A DNA stretch of 40,330 nt from Thermoleophilia bacterium UBA2241. Its GTDB lineage: Bacteria; Actinomycetota; Thermoleophilia; UBA2241. Positions 1-10,100 of the stretch are shown piece by piece. The position numbers were made by a program, and so were the translations under genes. Where the stretch lies: NCBI GenBank assembly GCA_002347645.1, contig DDYF01000051.1, positions 5,368 through 45,697 on the forward strand, in the 5' to 3' direction. A model generated the notes under the pieces. The model was not told the DNA's origin and did no database searches. It saw only the letters and a program-made list of their open reading frames with translations. Each line of letters opens with the position of its first letter. Positions within the stretch are counted from its first letter, which is position 1.

Positions 1-36
1 CCCCCCCGCCCCGCCCTCCCTCGTAGGAACCGCCCC

Positions 37-65
37 TTTCACCGCTCCCTCCGGAGCGATAGCAT
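37..65 (+). promoter_or_regulatory. Possible promoter of the LapA-like gene
   Basis: A TTTCAC hexamer (37-42) lies 17 bases before TAGCAT (60-65), which fits the TANNNT -10 form seen repeatedly in this window. Transcription would begin near 72, leaving a short leader that carries a strong GGGGGAGG ribosome site just before the start codon. The -35 match is weak. Confidence 0.35.
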
Positions 66-97
66 CGCGTCGACGACCAGCGGCGAGGGGGAGGACG

Positions 98-352
98 ATG
101 ATGGAGGACGAGCAACCTCAAGTGCAGGTCCAACGCGGCCCGAGAAGGGGCTACGGCCGCCTGATCGTCGTCGCCGTCATCGCCGCCCTGCTCGCGGTCT
201 TCATCGTGCAGAACGGCGCCGACACGCAGCTGACGTTCTTGTGGTTCGACTTCACCTGGCCGGCGTGGCTCGTGATCCTGCTCGTCCTCGTCGTCGGGGT
301 GGTCGCCGGCCTGCTCATCGGCGCCTACGCGCGCCGCAGCCGCCGTCGGTAG
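98..352 (+). CDS. LapA-domain (DUF1049) small membrane protein
   Basis: The 84-residue protein has a charged, glutamine-rich N-terminus (to about residue 22), a first membrane helix (about 22-38), a short loop holding the QNGADTQLTFLWFDF segment typical of LapA/DUF1049 proteins, a second helix (about 54-76) and an arginine-rich tail. This matches small two-helix inner-membrane proteins that in enterobacteria act in lipopolysaccharide assembly control; in high-GC Gram-positive relatives the role is unknown. Two ATG codons stand in tandem. A GGGGGAGG site is 3 bases before the first and 6 before the second, so initiation may really be at 101. The next gene is convergent. Confidence 0.8.
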   Translation: MMEDEQPQVQVQRGPRRGYGRLIVVAVIAALLAVFIVQNGADTQLTFLWFDFTWPAWLVILLVLVVGVVAGLLIGAYARRSRRR

Positions 353-415
353 CGGCGCGCTCGCTCTCGCGACCGCGATGCACCTGACGAGCGGGTCGGG
401 CGTCGTCGCCGCGCC

Positions 416-736
416 TCACGCCGCGCGCCACGAGCTCCCCGAGTCCTCCTCGTAGACGAACGCCTCGCCGAGGTCGCGCAGCGACAGGTTCAAGAAGATC
501 CGGTGGCCGTCGAAGTCGAGCACCCGCATGTCGTTCGCGGTCTCGAGGTCGGCGGCGATGTCGCGCCACGTGAACCCGTAGATGTCCTTGCAGCGGTCGA
601 TGGGGACCTCGTAGGCGATGAACTTGTGCAGCCCCTTCGCCCTGAGCTTGGCGACGAGCTCGGGGTGGTCGACGGCCGGATACGAACTGAGGATGAGCAG
701 CGGCCCGCTGCCCGAGAACACCAGGATCCCTTTCAT
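416..736 (-). CDS. Conserved-looking protein of unknown function (106 aa)
   Basis: I do not recognise this protein. The ATG at 736 was chosen because an AAGGGGGTGA ribosome site lies 4 bases upstream; an in-frame extension beyond it reads as low-quality sequence. The protein is soluble-looking, with no signal peptide or membrane helix. It starts with a beta-strand-like MKGILVFSGSGPLLILSS segment, followed by helices with many charged residues and a C-terminal FLNLSLRDLGEAFVYEE stretch. The composition suggests a small globular alpha/beta protein. It is convergent with the LapA-like gene and divergent from nth, so the neighbours give no functional hint. Real coding status is supported by the strong ribosome site and the third-position GC bias. 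Confidence 0.6.
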   Translation of the reverse strand: MKGILVFSGSGPLLILSSYPAVDHPELVAKLRAKGLHKFIAYEVPIDRCKDIYGFTWRDIAADLETANDMRVLDFDGHRIFLNLSLRDLGEAFVYEEDSGSSWRAA

Positions 737-841
737 CACGTCACCCCCTTCGCGTGACGGACTCCCATGCGGATCGTTCCCGCCAGGCCCTCCCGGCGAA
801 CCGTCGCGCGGCGGCGCTGACGCGGCGAGGCGCGCGCCTGA

Positions 842-847
842 TACGCT
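842..847 (+). promoter_or_regulatory. -10 hexamer for leaderless nth transcript
   Basis: TACGCT is followed by 7 bases and then the ATG of nth. No ribosome binding site lies between, so the mRNA probably starts at or next to the start codon. A weak CTGACG lies 19 bases upstream. Confidence 0.45.
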
Positions 848-854
848 CTGCGCC

Positions 855-1529
855 ATGTCGCTTGGTGACAGACGCCGTCTGCTGCGCCGCATCGTCCGGA
901 TCCTCGATGACGCGTACGGGCGCCCCGTCCTCTCGCCGCGCTACCCGCCGGTCGACGAGCTCGTGTACACGATCCTGTCGCAGAACACGGCGGACGTGAA
1001 CACCGACAGGACGTTCTCCGCGCTCAAGGTGCGGTTCCCGCGCTGGGCCGAGGCGCGGGACGCGCCCGTCGAGCTCATCGAGGCCGTCATCGCGCCCGGC
1101 GGTCTGGCGCACACCAAGGCGCCGCGGATCAAGGCGGTCCTCGAGGCGGTCAGCGAACGCACGGGCGAGCCCGACCTGTCGGAGCTCGACGCGATGAGCG
1201 ACGAGGAGGCTGAGGCGTACCTCAGGCGGCTCCCGGGGATCGGTCCCAAGACGGCCGCGTGCGTGCTGCTCTTCGCGCTCGAGCGGCCGGTGATGCCGGT
1301 CGACACGCACGTGCACCGGGTGGCGCTGCGCCTCGGGCTGATCGACGCGAAGGCGTCGGCGGAGCGGGCGCACCCCGAGCTGACCGCGCTCGCCGGCCCG
1401 AGGTCCGAGGACGTGTACGCGGTGCACGTCGGCCTCGTGCGTCACGGGCGCCGCGTGTGCCGGGCACGACGGCCGGCGTGCGGGCAGTGCCCTCTGGCCG
1501 GCCTCTGCCCGTCGGCCGGGCTCGTCTAG
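855..1529 (+). CDS. nth: Endonuclease III (HhH-GPD DNA glycosylase, [4Fe-4S])
   Basis: Base-excision-repair glycosylase/AP lyase acting on oxidised pyrimidines. The 224-residue product has the family's usual length. The helix-hairpin-helix LPGIGPKTA holds the catalytic lysine (K132), and the VDTHVHR motif holds the catalytic aspartate (D150). The C-terminal cysteines C202, C209, C212 and C218 give the C-x6-C-x2-C-x5-C pattern of the iron-sulfur cluster loop. The start at 855 is preferred over longer in-frame options because it matches the N-terminus of the family and has a -10 hexamer exactly 7 bases upstream. Its TAG stop overlaps the stop of the convergent ATPase gene through a shared CTAG. 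Some relatives in this subfamily prefer other damaged bases, so exact specificity is inferred. Confidence 0.93.
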   Translation: MSLGDRRRLLRRIVRILDDAYGRPVLSPRYPPVDELVYTILSQNTADVNTDRTFSALKVRFPRWAEARDAPVELIEAVIAPGGLAHTKAPRIKAVLEAVSERTGEPDLSELDAMSDEEAEAYLRRLPGIGPKTAACVLLFALERPVMPVDTHVHRVALRLGLIDAKASAERAHPELTALAGPRSEDVYAVHVGLVRHGRRVCRARRPACGQCPLAGLCPSAGLV

Positions 1530-4234
1530 TCTCGGCGACCGTCGTCCGGGTAGGGGTCGTCCACGGTCCCCAGCCAGCCGTCGAGCACCCCGCTGCGCCA
1601 GATCCAGCGGCAGAGCGCGCTCCAGGCGACGGCGCAAGCGCCTAGCAGCACGTACTGCCAGACCGGCAGGGCCGTGAGCTCGAACATGGTGCGGCCGAGC
1701 GAGGTCGCGAGGACCAGGATGTGGAACGCCATGATGGCCGCAGTGAGCCCCAGGATGCGCCAGTCGCCGCGGACCTTGGCGCCACCGCCCCACCACGAGC
1801 TCGGCGGCACGGTGAGAGGGAGGAGCAGGATGCTGCAGAAGGCGGCGAAGACGGTCGTCGCCGTCTGCGCCCTGGGCAGCGCGTACTTGAGCAGCTCCTC
1901 CTCACCCGCCCCGGGGTGCGCGGCGAGATAGCTGCTTTCGGCCGGGATCGCGTAGGCGAAGTAGATGACCACCGCGCCTGCGACGAGGAGCGCCATGGCG
2001 GGGAGGACGAAGCGCGCGAGCAGCCGGTACAGCCGTACCTTGGGCACCGGCCCCGGGATCGCCCACGCGGCGAGGAAGACGGCGGGGATGCCCGCGCCCA
2101 CGAACGAGAGATAGGAGGCCTGGCGAGGCGCGAACGGGAAGCCGCCGAAGCTTGTGACGATGGCGATGATCGCCGCCTTCGACATGATGCGGACCATGAA
2201 GACCCGCAGGATGTCGTGCATGCCGTTGATGATCCGCTGGCCTTCCCGGAACGCGTACGGCAGCGCGGCGAACGAGTCGTTCAGCAGCACCAGGTCGGCG
2301 ACTCCCCTGGCCGCCTGGCTGCCGTTCTGCATGGCCACCCCGACGTTGGCCTCTTTGAGTGCGACGACGTCGTTGACGCCGTCGCCGATCATGGCCACGT
2401 AGTGCCCCCGTCCGCGCAGCGCGTCGATGAGCGCGCGCTTCTGCTCCGGCGTGACGCGGCCGAAGACGGTGGCGCGCTCCGCGGCGTCGGCGAGCGCAGC
2501 GTCGTCCATCGCGTCGAGCGCCGGGCCCGCGATCGCCGCGACGGCGGGCGGCGACGCCGCGGCCGAGGACCCGGCGCCGGGTGCCTCGCCGGCCGCCGGC
2601 GCGGCCCCTGATGTCTCGCTCGCCGCCGCCCGGTGCAACCCTGCCTGGCGGGCCAGCGAGGCCACCGTGTCGGGGTTGTCGCCGGAGACGATCTTGAGGT
2701 CGATGCCGGCGGCCGCGAACTCGTCCAGCGTCTGCGTGACTTGCGGCCGGAGCTCGTCGCGCAGGCTGATCAGGCCGAGCGGCAGAAGCCCGGCCGGGAG
2801 GACCGGCCGGCCGGGCTCGCCAAAGGCGAGCGCCTCCGGCCGCCCCGCGAGCATGACGACACGGAGGCCCTTCTCGGTCCATGCCTCCGCTTGGGCGCGC
2901 CATCTGTCGGTGCCCCCGGTCTCCGCTGGTCTATCGAGCACGCCGCCCAGACTCAGCTGTCCGTTCTCGCCCGCAGGCGACGTATCGGCGCTTCCATCCG
3001 CAGGCGGCGCGAGGATCTCGGGAGCCCCGAGCACATAGGTGCCGCGCAGGTCCTCGCCGGTGAAGACGAGGCCGCTCCACTTGCGCAGGGACGAGAACAG
3101 CGCTTCGTCCGCGGCCTCCCTGGGCTCGGCGGGATAAGCCTCTTGCAACGCTGCGGCGGTGCGGTTCACGTCGGTCGTCGTCGCCGCGTACACGCCGAGC
3201 AGCCGCTCCAGCTCGGCATGCGGCGCGCCGATCGGCAGCAGGTCGTGGACGCGGATGACGTTCGAGGTCAGCGTCCCGGTCTTGTCCATGCAGAGGACGT
3301 CGACGTTGGAGAGCGACTCCACCGCGTTCCCCTGCTGGATGAGCATGCCCTTCCCGAGCATGCGGACAGCGCCCAGGGCGTACGCGAGCGCGATGGAGAG
3401 GACGAGACCGTTCGGGATGAGGGCGACGACGACGGTCGACATGCGCACCCCTTCGACGAAGGGGATGCCCCCGATGTAGGCGCGCACCCAGACCAGGACA
3501 TCGAAGGCGATGACGATGAACAGCAGCACGCGGATGATCATGGTGACCTGTCGCTGCAGGGGGGTGAGCTCGCGGCGGAACGAGGTCGCGCGCGCCGTGA
3601 GCTTGTTCGCGTAGCTGTCCAGGCCGACGCGCACGGCCTCGTAGTAGCCCGCGCCGGTGGCGCAGAAGCTGCCCGAGAGCAGCTCGTCGCCGGCGCGCTT
3701 CGCGACCAGGTCGGACTCGCCGGTCAGCAGCGATTCGTCGACCTCCATGTGGCCCTCGCCGACCATGGTCCCGTCCACGACGACCTGGTCGCCGGCGTGC
3801 AGGAACAGGAGGTCCCCCACGACGAGCTCGCTCGGGTCGATGTCGACGAGCTCGCCGTCGCGCACGGCCGTCGCCTTGGGACGGGTGAGGATCGCGATGC
3901 GGTCGATCGTCTGCTTGGCGCGGATCTCCTGCACGAGGCTGACCACGGTGTTCGCCAGGATGACGATGACCGACACGAACGCATCGAGGTAGCGTCCCAG
4001 CGCGATGAGGATGGCGCCGAGGGCGAAGAAGAGGTTGTTGATGAAGTTGAAGACGTTCTGGCGGACGATCTGCCCGTACGTACGGCCGGTGTGCACGTCC
4101 ACGTCGTTGCCCTGTCCGGCCGCTCGACGCCGCAGGACGTCGGCGGCGCCCAGGCCGGGCGACGGCGGACGGCGGGCGTGCTCGGCCTCGGGAGTGTCGG
4201 GGCGCGGGTCGGCGGGGAGGGGGGCGGGGTCCAT
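1526..4234 (-). CDS. CtpE-like P-type cation-transporting ATPase
   Basis: Integral membrane P-type ATPase of 902 residues. Visible elements: a cytosolic N-terminus with the TGRTYGQIVRQN segment, two early helices, the actuator motif LTGES (about 169), a transmembrane-4 motif ALIPNGL (about 270), the phosphorylation motif DKTGT (about 315), the hinge GDGVNDV (about 614) and a C-terminal helix bundle. PNGL in helix 4 and the overall layout match mycobacterial CtpE, reported as a calcium transporter; substrate here is inferred. An alanine/glycine-rich insert (about 545-570) in the nucleotide domain is low-complexity. An upstream in-frame GTG at 4390 exists, but the 52 extra codons lose the strong third-position GC bias, so I start at ATG 4234. 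A TAGCGT -10-like hexamer lies about 15 bases upstream of that ATG. Confidence 0.88.
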   Translation of the reverse strand: MDPAPLPADPRPDTPEAEHARRPPSPGLGAADVLRRRAAGQGNDVDVHTGRTYGQIVRQNVFNFINNLFFALGAILIALGRYLDAFVSVIVILANTVVSLVQEIRAKQTIDRIAILTRPKATAVRDGELVDIDPSELVVGDLLFLHAGDQVVVDGTMVGEGHMEVDESLLTGESDLVAKRAGDELLSGSFCATGAGYYEAVRVGLDSYANKLTARATSFRRELTPLQRQVTMIIRVLLFIVIAFDVLVWVRAYIGGIPFVEGVRMSTVVVALIPNGLVLSIALAYALGAVRMLGKGMLIQQGNAVESLSNVDVLCMDKTGTLTSNVIRVHDLLPIGAPHAELERLLGVYAATTTDVNRTAAALQEAYPAEPREAADEALFSSLRKWSGLVFTGEDLRGTYVLGAPEILAPPADGSADTSPAGENGQLSLGGVLDRPAETGGTDRWRAQAEAWTEKGLRVVMLAGRPEALAFGEPGRPVLPAGLLPLGLISLRDELRPQVTQTLDEFAAAGIDLKIVSGDNPDTVASLARQAGLHRAAASETSGAAPAAGEAPGAGSSAAASPPAVAAIAGPALDAMDDAALADAAERATVFGRVTPEQKRALIDALRGRGHYVAMIGDGVNDVVALKEANVGVAMQNGSQAARGVADLVLLNDSFAALPYAFREGQRIINGMHDILRVFMVRIMSKAAIIAIVTSFGGFPFAPRQASYLSFVGAGIPAVFLAAWAIPGPVPKVRLYRLLARFVLPAMALLVAGAVVIYFAYAIPAESSYLAAHPGAGEEELLKYALPRAQTATTVFAAFCSILLLPLTVPPSSWWGGGAKVRGDWRILGLTAAIMAFHILVLATSLGRTMFELTALPVWQYVLLGACAVAWSALCRWIWRSGVLDGWLGTVDDPYPDDGRRD

Positions 4235-4295
4235 GGCGTCGGCTCGCACGCTATCAAGTGCGGCGGACCCTGGCCAGCGAACGCCGGCGGCCGGA

Positions 4296-4324
4296 TTGAC
4301 TTCGCCGGTCCGGACTAGTTGAAT
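4296..4324 (+). promoter_or_regulatory. Predicted promoter of the FAD oxidase / GltB-like operon
   Basis: TTGACT (4296-4301), a 17-base spacer, then TTGAAT (4319-4324) gives a good sigma-70-type promoter. The transcript would start near 4331, leaving a leader of about 100 bases before the ATG at 4433. The site also lies upstream of the divergent ATPase gene. Confidence 0.5.
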
Positions 4325-4432
4325 CGTCGCTGGGTCGGCCGCAGGCCGGCTCTCGCGGATTCGCGTGAACGCAGACGATGAGGAGACCACGGTGCGTTCC
4401 CTTGCCGATCACCTGCGGCCGTTTCGCCGCGC

Positions 4433-7102
4433 ATGACCTTCGGGCCTGACGACCCGACCCTGAGCGCGGCGGTCCGCCCGTCCTTCGCCTCCGGTCCCGA
4501 CGACCCGCGGCCGGCGGACGACCTTCCCTCCGATCTGCACTGGTTCCTCGACGACGGCCGCTCGCCGGCCGATCGCGAGGGGCCGGCGCGCACGATCGCG
4601 CTGGCCTCGTCTCTGTACGCGCGACTCGCCCGTCTGCGCGGCATGCCGGAGCGACAGTCGGCGACCCTCGCCCACCGCATCGTCACCGACGCGACGCTGC
4701 GCGCCGAAGCCGACCACGACCAGAACGTGTACCTGGACCGGCTCTTCACACGCGTGCTGTCGCGCGCCGTGCCCGACGTCGTGTTCTTGCCGGCCGCCGT
4801 CGCCGAGGTCGAAGAGGCGCTGCGCTGGGCCCGCGACGAAGGCGTCCCGGTCACCGTGCGTGGCGCCGCCTCCTCGGCTCTCGGCGGGTCGGTCCCGAGT
4901 GACGGGGGGCTCACCCTGGACCTCGCACGCCTCGACCACGTCGACATCGACGCCGGTTCCGACGTCTGCGTCATCGGTGCCGGGGCGCGGCTGCGCACCG
5001 TGCACCGGCGACTGGCGCGCGACGACCTGGCGCTGCCCGTCTACCCGTCGAACCTCGGGGCCACGTTTGCCGGCTGGCTCGCCGGCGGCGGGCTCGGGCT
5101 CAACGCGTACGGGCCCCGCCGCGCTGTCGACGTCGTCCGCGCGGCCGACGTGATCTTGCCCAGTGGAGACCTCGTGCGCCTGCACAGCGACGGCCGGCTC
5201 GACGTGCCGGCCGAAGGCCAGCAGCGCGGCCACCGCGAGATAGCCGCGGACGCCACCGAGGCATGGTTCCGCGGCCACGGCCTCGAGCCGTTCGGACTGA
5301 CCGACCTCGCCGGCAGCGAGGGCATCATCGGGGTCATCGTGCAGCTGGTGCTCGCCGTTGGCCGGCGCGTGCACATCGGCGCCTTCCTGCTGCGCTTCGA
5401 GAGCGTCCCGGCCGCGTTCGCGGCCGTCGAATGGATCGAGGCCGAGGCCGGGCGCACGCTGCCGCGCCCGGCGAACCTCAAGTTCTTCCTCGGTACGTAC
5501 CTCCGCCACATGCGCGCCGTGTGGGCCGACGACGAACGCCGCGCGTGGCGGCGCCTGCCCTCGGTCCTGTCGAACGGTGCGGACATGCCCTGGCGGCGCA
5601 TAGTCGGGCCGGTCGAGCTCGGCGCCGCCGCCGACGACGACGACGGTGAAGGCGCCGCCTACGTGTACGTCGACTTCCTCGGCCTGACCGCCTCGCACAA
5701 CTTCGCCGCCCGCCTCGCGGACGTGCCCGGCCGCCCGGTCGCGCTCGACGCCGACGGCATCCGCCTCGGCGCCGAGCGCTTCCGCCCTCAGCAGAGCAAG
5801 CGGCTCGGACCGGGCCTGCTCGCCGCCGAGATCGTGCTTCCCGCCGCGAACGTCTCTGCCTACGTACGCGCCGCGTGGTGTCTCGCGCGCGAGGCCGGAC
5901 TGGGCCTCGACCCGGAGGTGTACTACCTCGCCGGCGGTGAGGCGCTCGTCATCGCCGGGTACCTGACCGACCATCGGCGCCTCTCGGTGCTCGCCGACCT
6001 CGTGTTTGCCCCGGCGCTGCTGGACCTTGCCGTCGAGCGTTACGGGGGGCGCCCGTACGTGCTCGGGCGCTGGCAGGCCTCGTTCGCCGCGGCGCGCTTC
6101 GGCGAGGAGGGTCTGGCGCGCCTCAAGCGCGTGAAGGAGCGCCTCGACCCAGAGGGGCTCGTGAACCGCGGCGTGGTCCTCGACATGGGCCTGCGGGGCG
6201 TGCCCGGCGCCGCGCTCGCCGCGGTCTACAGGCCGGCGGTGGCCGTGGCCCGCAGGGCCTGGGCCGTCCCGGCCGTCGCGGCGCTCGGCCGCGCGGCGCG
6301 TGGCGTCCTGCGCCTGCTTCCGGGCCCGGCGGCGCGGCGCGGCGAGGCGCTGTCGGCCGCCGACGGCCGGTCGACCGCACGCGCGATCCAGTGCGTCAAC
6401 TGCGGCGAATGCAACAGCGTGTGTCCCGTCTACGACGCCGCGGTCATCCCCCTGCCCCAGACGCTGACCCACCGTGCAGAGGTCCTGCACGGCGGTGCGG
6501 CGCCGACCGCCAGCACCGCACGCTTGCTCGAGCTCTGCATGCGCTGCGGCAACTGCGAGGAGGTCTGCCAGGCGGGGATCCCTCACCTCGACCTCTACCG
6601 CAGGCTCGATGACGCGCTGGCGGACACCTTCGACTACGTCCGTCACGCACGCACGCTCGCGACCCTGCGCGGGTCGGAGCGGTACCGTGACGCCTTTCTC
6701 ACCGTGCGCCCGGGCCAGTACCTGCGCCGGGCGCCCGTGGCGCTGCCCGGCGCCCTGCGCTTCCGCGTGCTGCGCGCCGAGAGCGACGACGGCCCGGCGG
6801 CCACGTGCCTGCACTGCGCGGCCTGCGTGCCCGTCTGCCCGACGAGCGCGACGCGGGAGTTCGCCGACGCCGACGCGCGGCGCGTCACGACCGACGACCT
6901 GGCTTGCATCGGCTGCGGCGCCTGCGTCGAGGTCTGCCCCGGCAACCGGTTCAACGGCGGGCAGACCCTGCGCGTGGTCGAGGCGCCGGCGCCGGCCTTC
7001 CTCGAAGGCCTCGGCACGTTCGAGGCGCGGGGTCGTCGGCAGCGGCCGACCGCCGCGCCGGCCGCCTCCGGCGGCGTGGCGGCGCCCGGAGCTGCCCGAT
7101 GA
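4433..7102 (+). CDS. FAD-linked (PCMH) oxidoreductase with four C-terminal [4Fe-4S] motifs
   Basis: The 889-residue soluble protein begins with about 90 unassigned residues. A PCMH-type FAD-binding domain follows (about 115-300) with VRGAASSALGG and the PSNLGATFAGWLAGGGLG flavin loop, then a GlcD/lactate-dehydrogenase-like C-terminal FAD domain (to about 590). The tail has four C-x2-C-x2-C-x3-C motifs: CVNCGECNSVC (about 653), CMRCGNCEEVC (about 701), CLHCAACVPVC (about 791) and CIGCGACVEVC (about 824). This resembles fused GlcD-GlcF enzymes that oxidise 2-hydroxyacids, but the CCG cysteine-rich domains of GlcF/LldE are absent and a second ferredoxin pair is present instead. The natural substrate is unknown. 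Its stop overlaps the start of the next gene (ATGA), which implies stoichiometric co-production and probably electron delivery to that GltB-like protein. Confidence 0.85.
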   Translation: MTFGPDDPTLSAAVRPSFASGPDDPRPADDLPSDLHWFLDDGRSPADREGPARTIALASSLYARLARLRGMPERQSATLAHRIVTDATLRAEADHDQNVYLDRLFTRVLSRAVPDVVFLPAAVAEVEEALRWARDEGVPVTVRGAASSALGGSVPSDGGLTLDLARLDHVDIDAGSDVCVIGAGARLRTVHRRLARDDLALPVYPSNLGATFAGWLAGGGLGLNAYGPRRAVDVVRAADVILPSGDLVRLHSDGRLDVPAEGQQRGHREIAADATEAWFRGHGLEPFGLTDLAGSEGIIGVIVQLVLAVGRRVHIGAFLLRFESVPAAFAAVEWIEAEAGRTLPRPANLKFFLGTYLRHMRAVWADDERRAWRRLPSVLSNGADMPWRRIVGPVELGAAADDDDGEGAAYVYVDFLGLTASHNFAARLADVPGRPVALDADGIRLGAERFRPQQSKRLGPGLLAAEIVLPAANVSAYVRAAWCLAREAGLGLDPEVYYLAGGEALVIAGYLTDHRRLSVLADLVFAPALLDLAVERYGGRPYVLGRWQASFAAARFGEEGLARLKRVKERLDPEGLVNRGVVLDMGLRGVPGAALAAVYRPAVAVARRAWAVPAVAALGRAARGVLRLLPGPAARRGEALSAADGRSTARAIQCVNCGECNSVCPVYDAAVIPLPQTLTHRAEVLHGGAAPTASTARLLELCMRCGNCEEVCQAGIPHLDLYRRLDDALADTFDYVRHARTLATLRGSERYRDAFLTVRPGQYLRRAPVALPGALRFRVLRAESDDGPAATCLHCAACVPVCPTSATREFADADARRVTTDDLACIGCGACVEVCPGNRFNGGQTLRVVEAPAPAFLEGLGTFEARGRRQRPTAAPAASGGVAAPGAAR

Positions 7103-10100
7103 CGCGCCTGAGCAACGAGCTCGCCGGCATCGCGCGCGAGGCGCGCGGCGTCCTCGCGCCGCGTGCGGACGCGCGCCTCGACGACTGGGAGCAGGTCCTC
7201 CTCGCGATCGTGGACCCGCACAGTGCCCGCCTCGCCGACCCTGACCGAACGCTGGCGCTGGTCGACCACCTGCTGCGGCGAGCGGGCGTCGAGCCGGACG
7301 AGTTTTGGGTCCTCGACCGCGCGCGGCGCGGTCATCTCTTCTTGCAGACGTACGCGCAGCCGTTGCGCGCCGTCCCGTCGCTGGAACTCTCGGCCTTTGA
7401 CATCGACAAGCTGCTCAAGGAGCGCTTCCGTCGCGAGCCCCTGACCGTCGGGGCCGCCTGGCACCACGGCTATTGGCGCTCGTACTTCTCGCACGCCGCG
7501 ATCACGCACCCGGCCAACGACGGCTTGCGCGAGGAGTTCTCGACGGCCTGGGACATCGTGCGCAAGCGGCCCGCCGTCGTCACCCGGACGGGCCGCGGCC
7601 GTGCGCTCGCGGAGCTCTCGTCGATCCGGCTCGACATGCCGCTCCTCGTCGGACCGCTGCCGCTCGGCAGTGGCATCGAGGCCGAGCTGGCCTATCTCGA
7701 GGCGGCCGGGGCCGCCGACGAGGCGCACGACATCCGTACGCGCACCCTGGTGGTCGTCGAGGCCGACAAGGTCGCCGAGCATGCCGGGGCGCTCCTTCTG
7801 CACGCCGCGGACCTCGTCGTGCGCCTCGAGGCGCGCGACGTGCGCCGGCTCGGCGAGGAGCCGTACGGCGACCTCCTGCGCTCCGCGCGTCTCATCGAGC
7901 TCGCTCCCGGTGAGGAGCGGCTCGAGGAGCTCGCCGCGATCGTGCGCGCGGCCGCGCCCCAGGCCCTGCTCTCGGTGTACCTGCGTTACGAGGGCGACGC
8001 CTTCTGGCCGCGCCTCGAAGAGGCGGCGCGGCACGAGGGCGTCGCCCTCGTCCACTACCATAGCGGCGCCCTCAAGTCGTATCGGCTCACGCCGCGCGTC
8101 GACGCGTTTCTCAAGGAGCGCCTGCTGCGCGCCCGGGTGCAGCTCGTCTCCGCCGGCGGCGACACCGACACCCACGCCTCGGCGGCGACCGTGTACGAGG
8201 CCGTGCTGCTCGGGGCCAACGGCGGTGCGATGACCCACGCCGCCGCGGTGGCGCTCGCGCCGGAAGCGGTGGACGCGCTCGCGGGCGGCGGGATCGCCGC
8301 CTACGATGCGGCCCTCGCCGCCGCCGACCCGGCCGACCTGCGCGAGATGGCGCTCTGCAGCCTGACCTGCTGGCAGCACAGCGTCCTCGACTTCCTGAGC
8401 TGCATGGGCATCGACGATGTGCAGAAGACGTCCGGCAACACCATGGCCATCACGATGACCGACGCCTGGGTGCGCGAGGTCGACGCGCTGGCGGCGCCCG
8501 AGTTCGGGCACGCCAACGAGGCGATCAACCGGCGGCGCGTCGCCGCCGAGCCCGTGCCGGCTCCCGTGCGCGACCGCTATCGCGTGTCGCGGCTGCTTGG
8601 CGAACGGCGCACCGACGTCCCGATGGTCAACGCCGCCCGCGTGCTCGCGCAGCGCGACGCCAGCTACCATCTGGGCAACTCGAGCCGGGCGCTCAACGCC
8701 GACTTCCTCGAGGTCATCTATCGGATGGCCGCCGGGGTGCTGCCCGAGCTCGACGAGTTCTTCATCGCCGGCGACCAAGGTCCGTACTCGCTCGACCGGA
8801 TCGGGCTCAGGGTCTCGCGAGAGAGTGTCGCCTGGGCGCTCGAGCGCCTGCGCCGTGACCCGTCGTTGCTCGACTACGTGTCGCTCGCCGTGCCGCGCGG
8901 GTTCACGCGACCCGGCGCCGTGGCGCCGGGCGCCACGGTGTCGCTGCACGCGACGCCGGGCGGCCCGGCCCTCCTGCGCCTCGACGCCGACGGGCGCGGC
9001 GGCTTCGCCCACCGCGTCGACGACGGGCACCCGCTCGTGGAGGAATCCGCGGCGGCGGGTGAAGGATCGCTGTGGCTGCGCGCCGTGGCGGCGGACGGCG
9101 AGGTGGCCGAGCTCGAGCTCGGTGCCGCCGGTCACGGCGCGCACGGCATCGGCGTGCTGCGCGCCTCGGCCGACGGCGCCGTTGTCCTCAAGCGCGACCC
9201 GCTCGGCGGGATCCTCGTCACCGGACTCGGAATCCGCGAGCCCATCTGGCACGGTCCAGTGTGCCACGCGTCGACGTCGCTCGGCGCCGCGAGCGAGGAC
9301 TTTCTCGTCGCCCGCGTCGAGGGCAACGCCGGCCTCACGATGACCTCGTCGGGCGAGGGCGGCCCGCTCAGGCTCTCCTCCGACGAGGACATGAAGTGGG
9401 AGAGCCTGCAGGCCGCCTCAGGCCACTTCGGCATCACCGGGGCCGACCTGCGCAAGGTGCGGGACGTCGAGATCAAGATCAACCAGGGGGCGAAGCCGGG
9501 CAAGGGCGGCCGCCTCTCGGGCGCCAAGGTCACGCCGACGGTCTCGAAGGCGCGCAACATCCCCGTCGGGACCGACGCCCTGAGCCCCGACCCCAAGCAC
9601 GACATCTACTCGATCGAGGACATGCCGGCCGAGGTCTGGCTCTGGCTGCTGTACCACAACCACTGCGGCATCAAGATCACGGGCTCGACCTACACCAAGT
9701 ACGTCGCCGCCGGCATGTGGAGCAACTTCGTCGTCGACTATCTGCTCATCGACGCCGGCCTCGGCGGCTCGGGCAACTACCACGCCGACTCGTCGCACGT
9801 CGGCTGGCCCGACATCTTCCGGACGATCCTCCACACGCACCACGCCCTCATCGGCGAGCGGGTCGACCTCGACGGGAGCGGCGAGCTGCGCACGATCCGC
9901 GACCTCAACGGCGCGCCCTTCGGCGCCCTGGGCGGCACCCGCCTCTTCGCCTCGGGCGGCCTGCGCGGCGAGCTGGACATGCTCAAGGTCCTCATCGCGG
10001 GGGCGGACGCCCTCTACGAGGGGAGCATCGGCAAGGCGGTCGCGTTCGGCTGCACCCAGTGCGGCAACTGCCACCTCGACTGCCCGCGCGGCGGCATCAC

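Noticed and set aside
4235..4390. GTG 4390 as the ATPase start (an AAGGGA site lies nearby)
   Set aside because: The 52 extra codons lose the strong third-position GC preference and have no family similarity.
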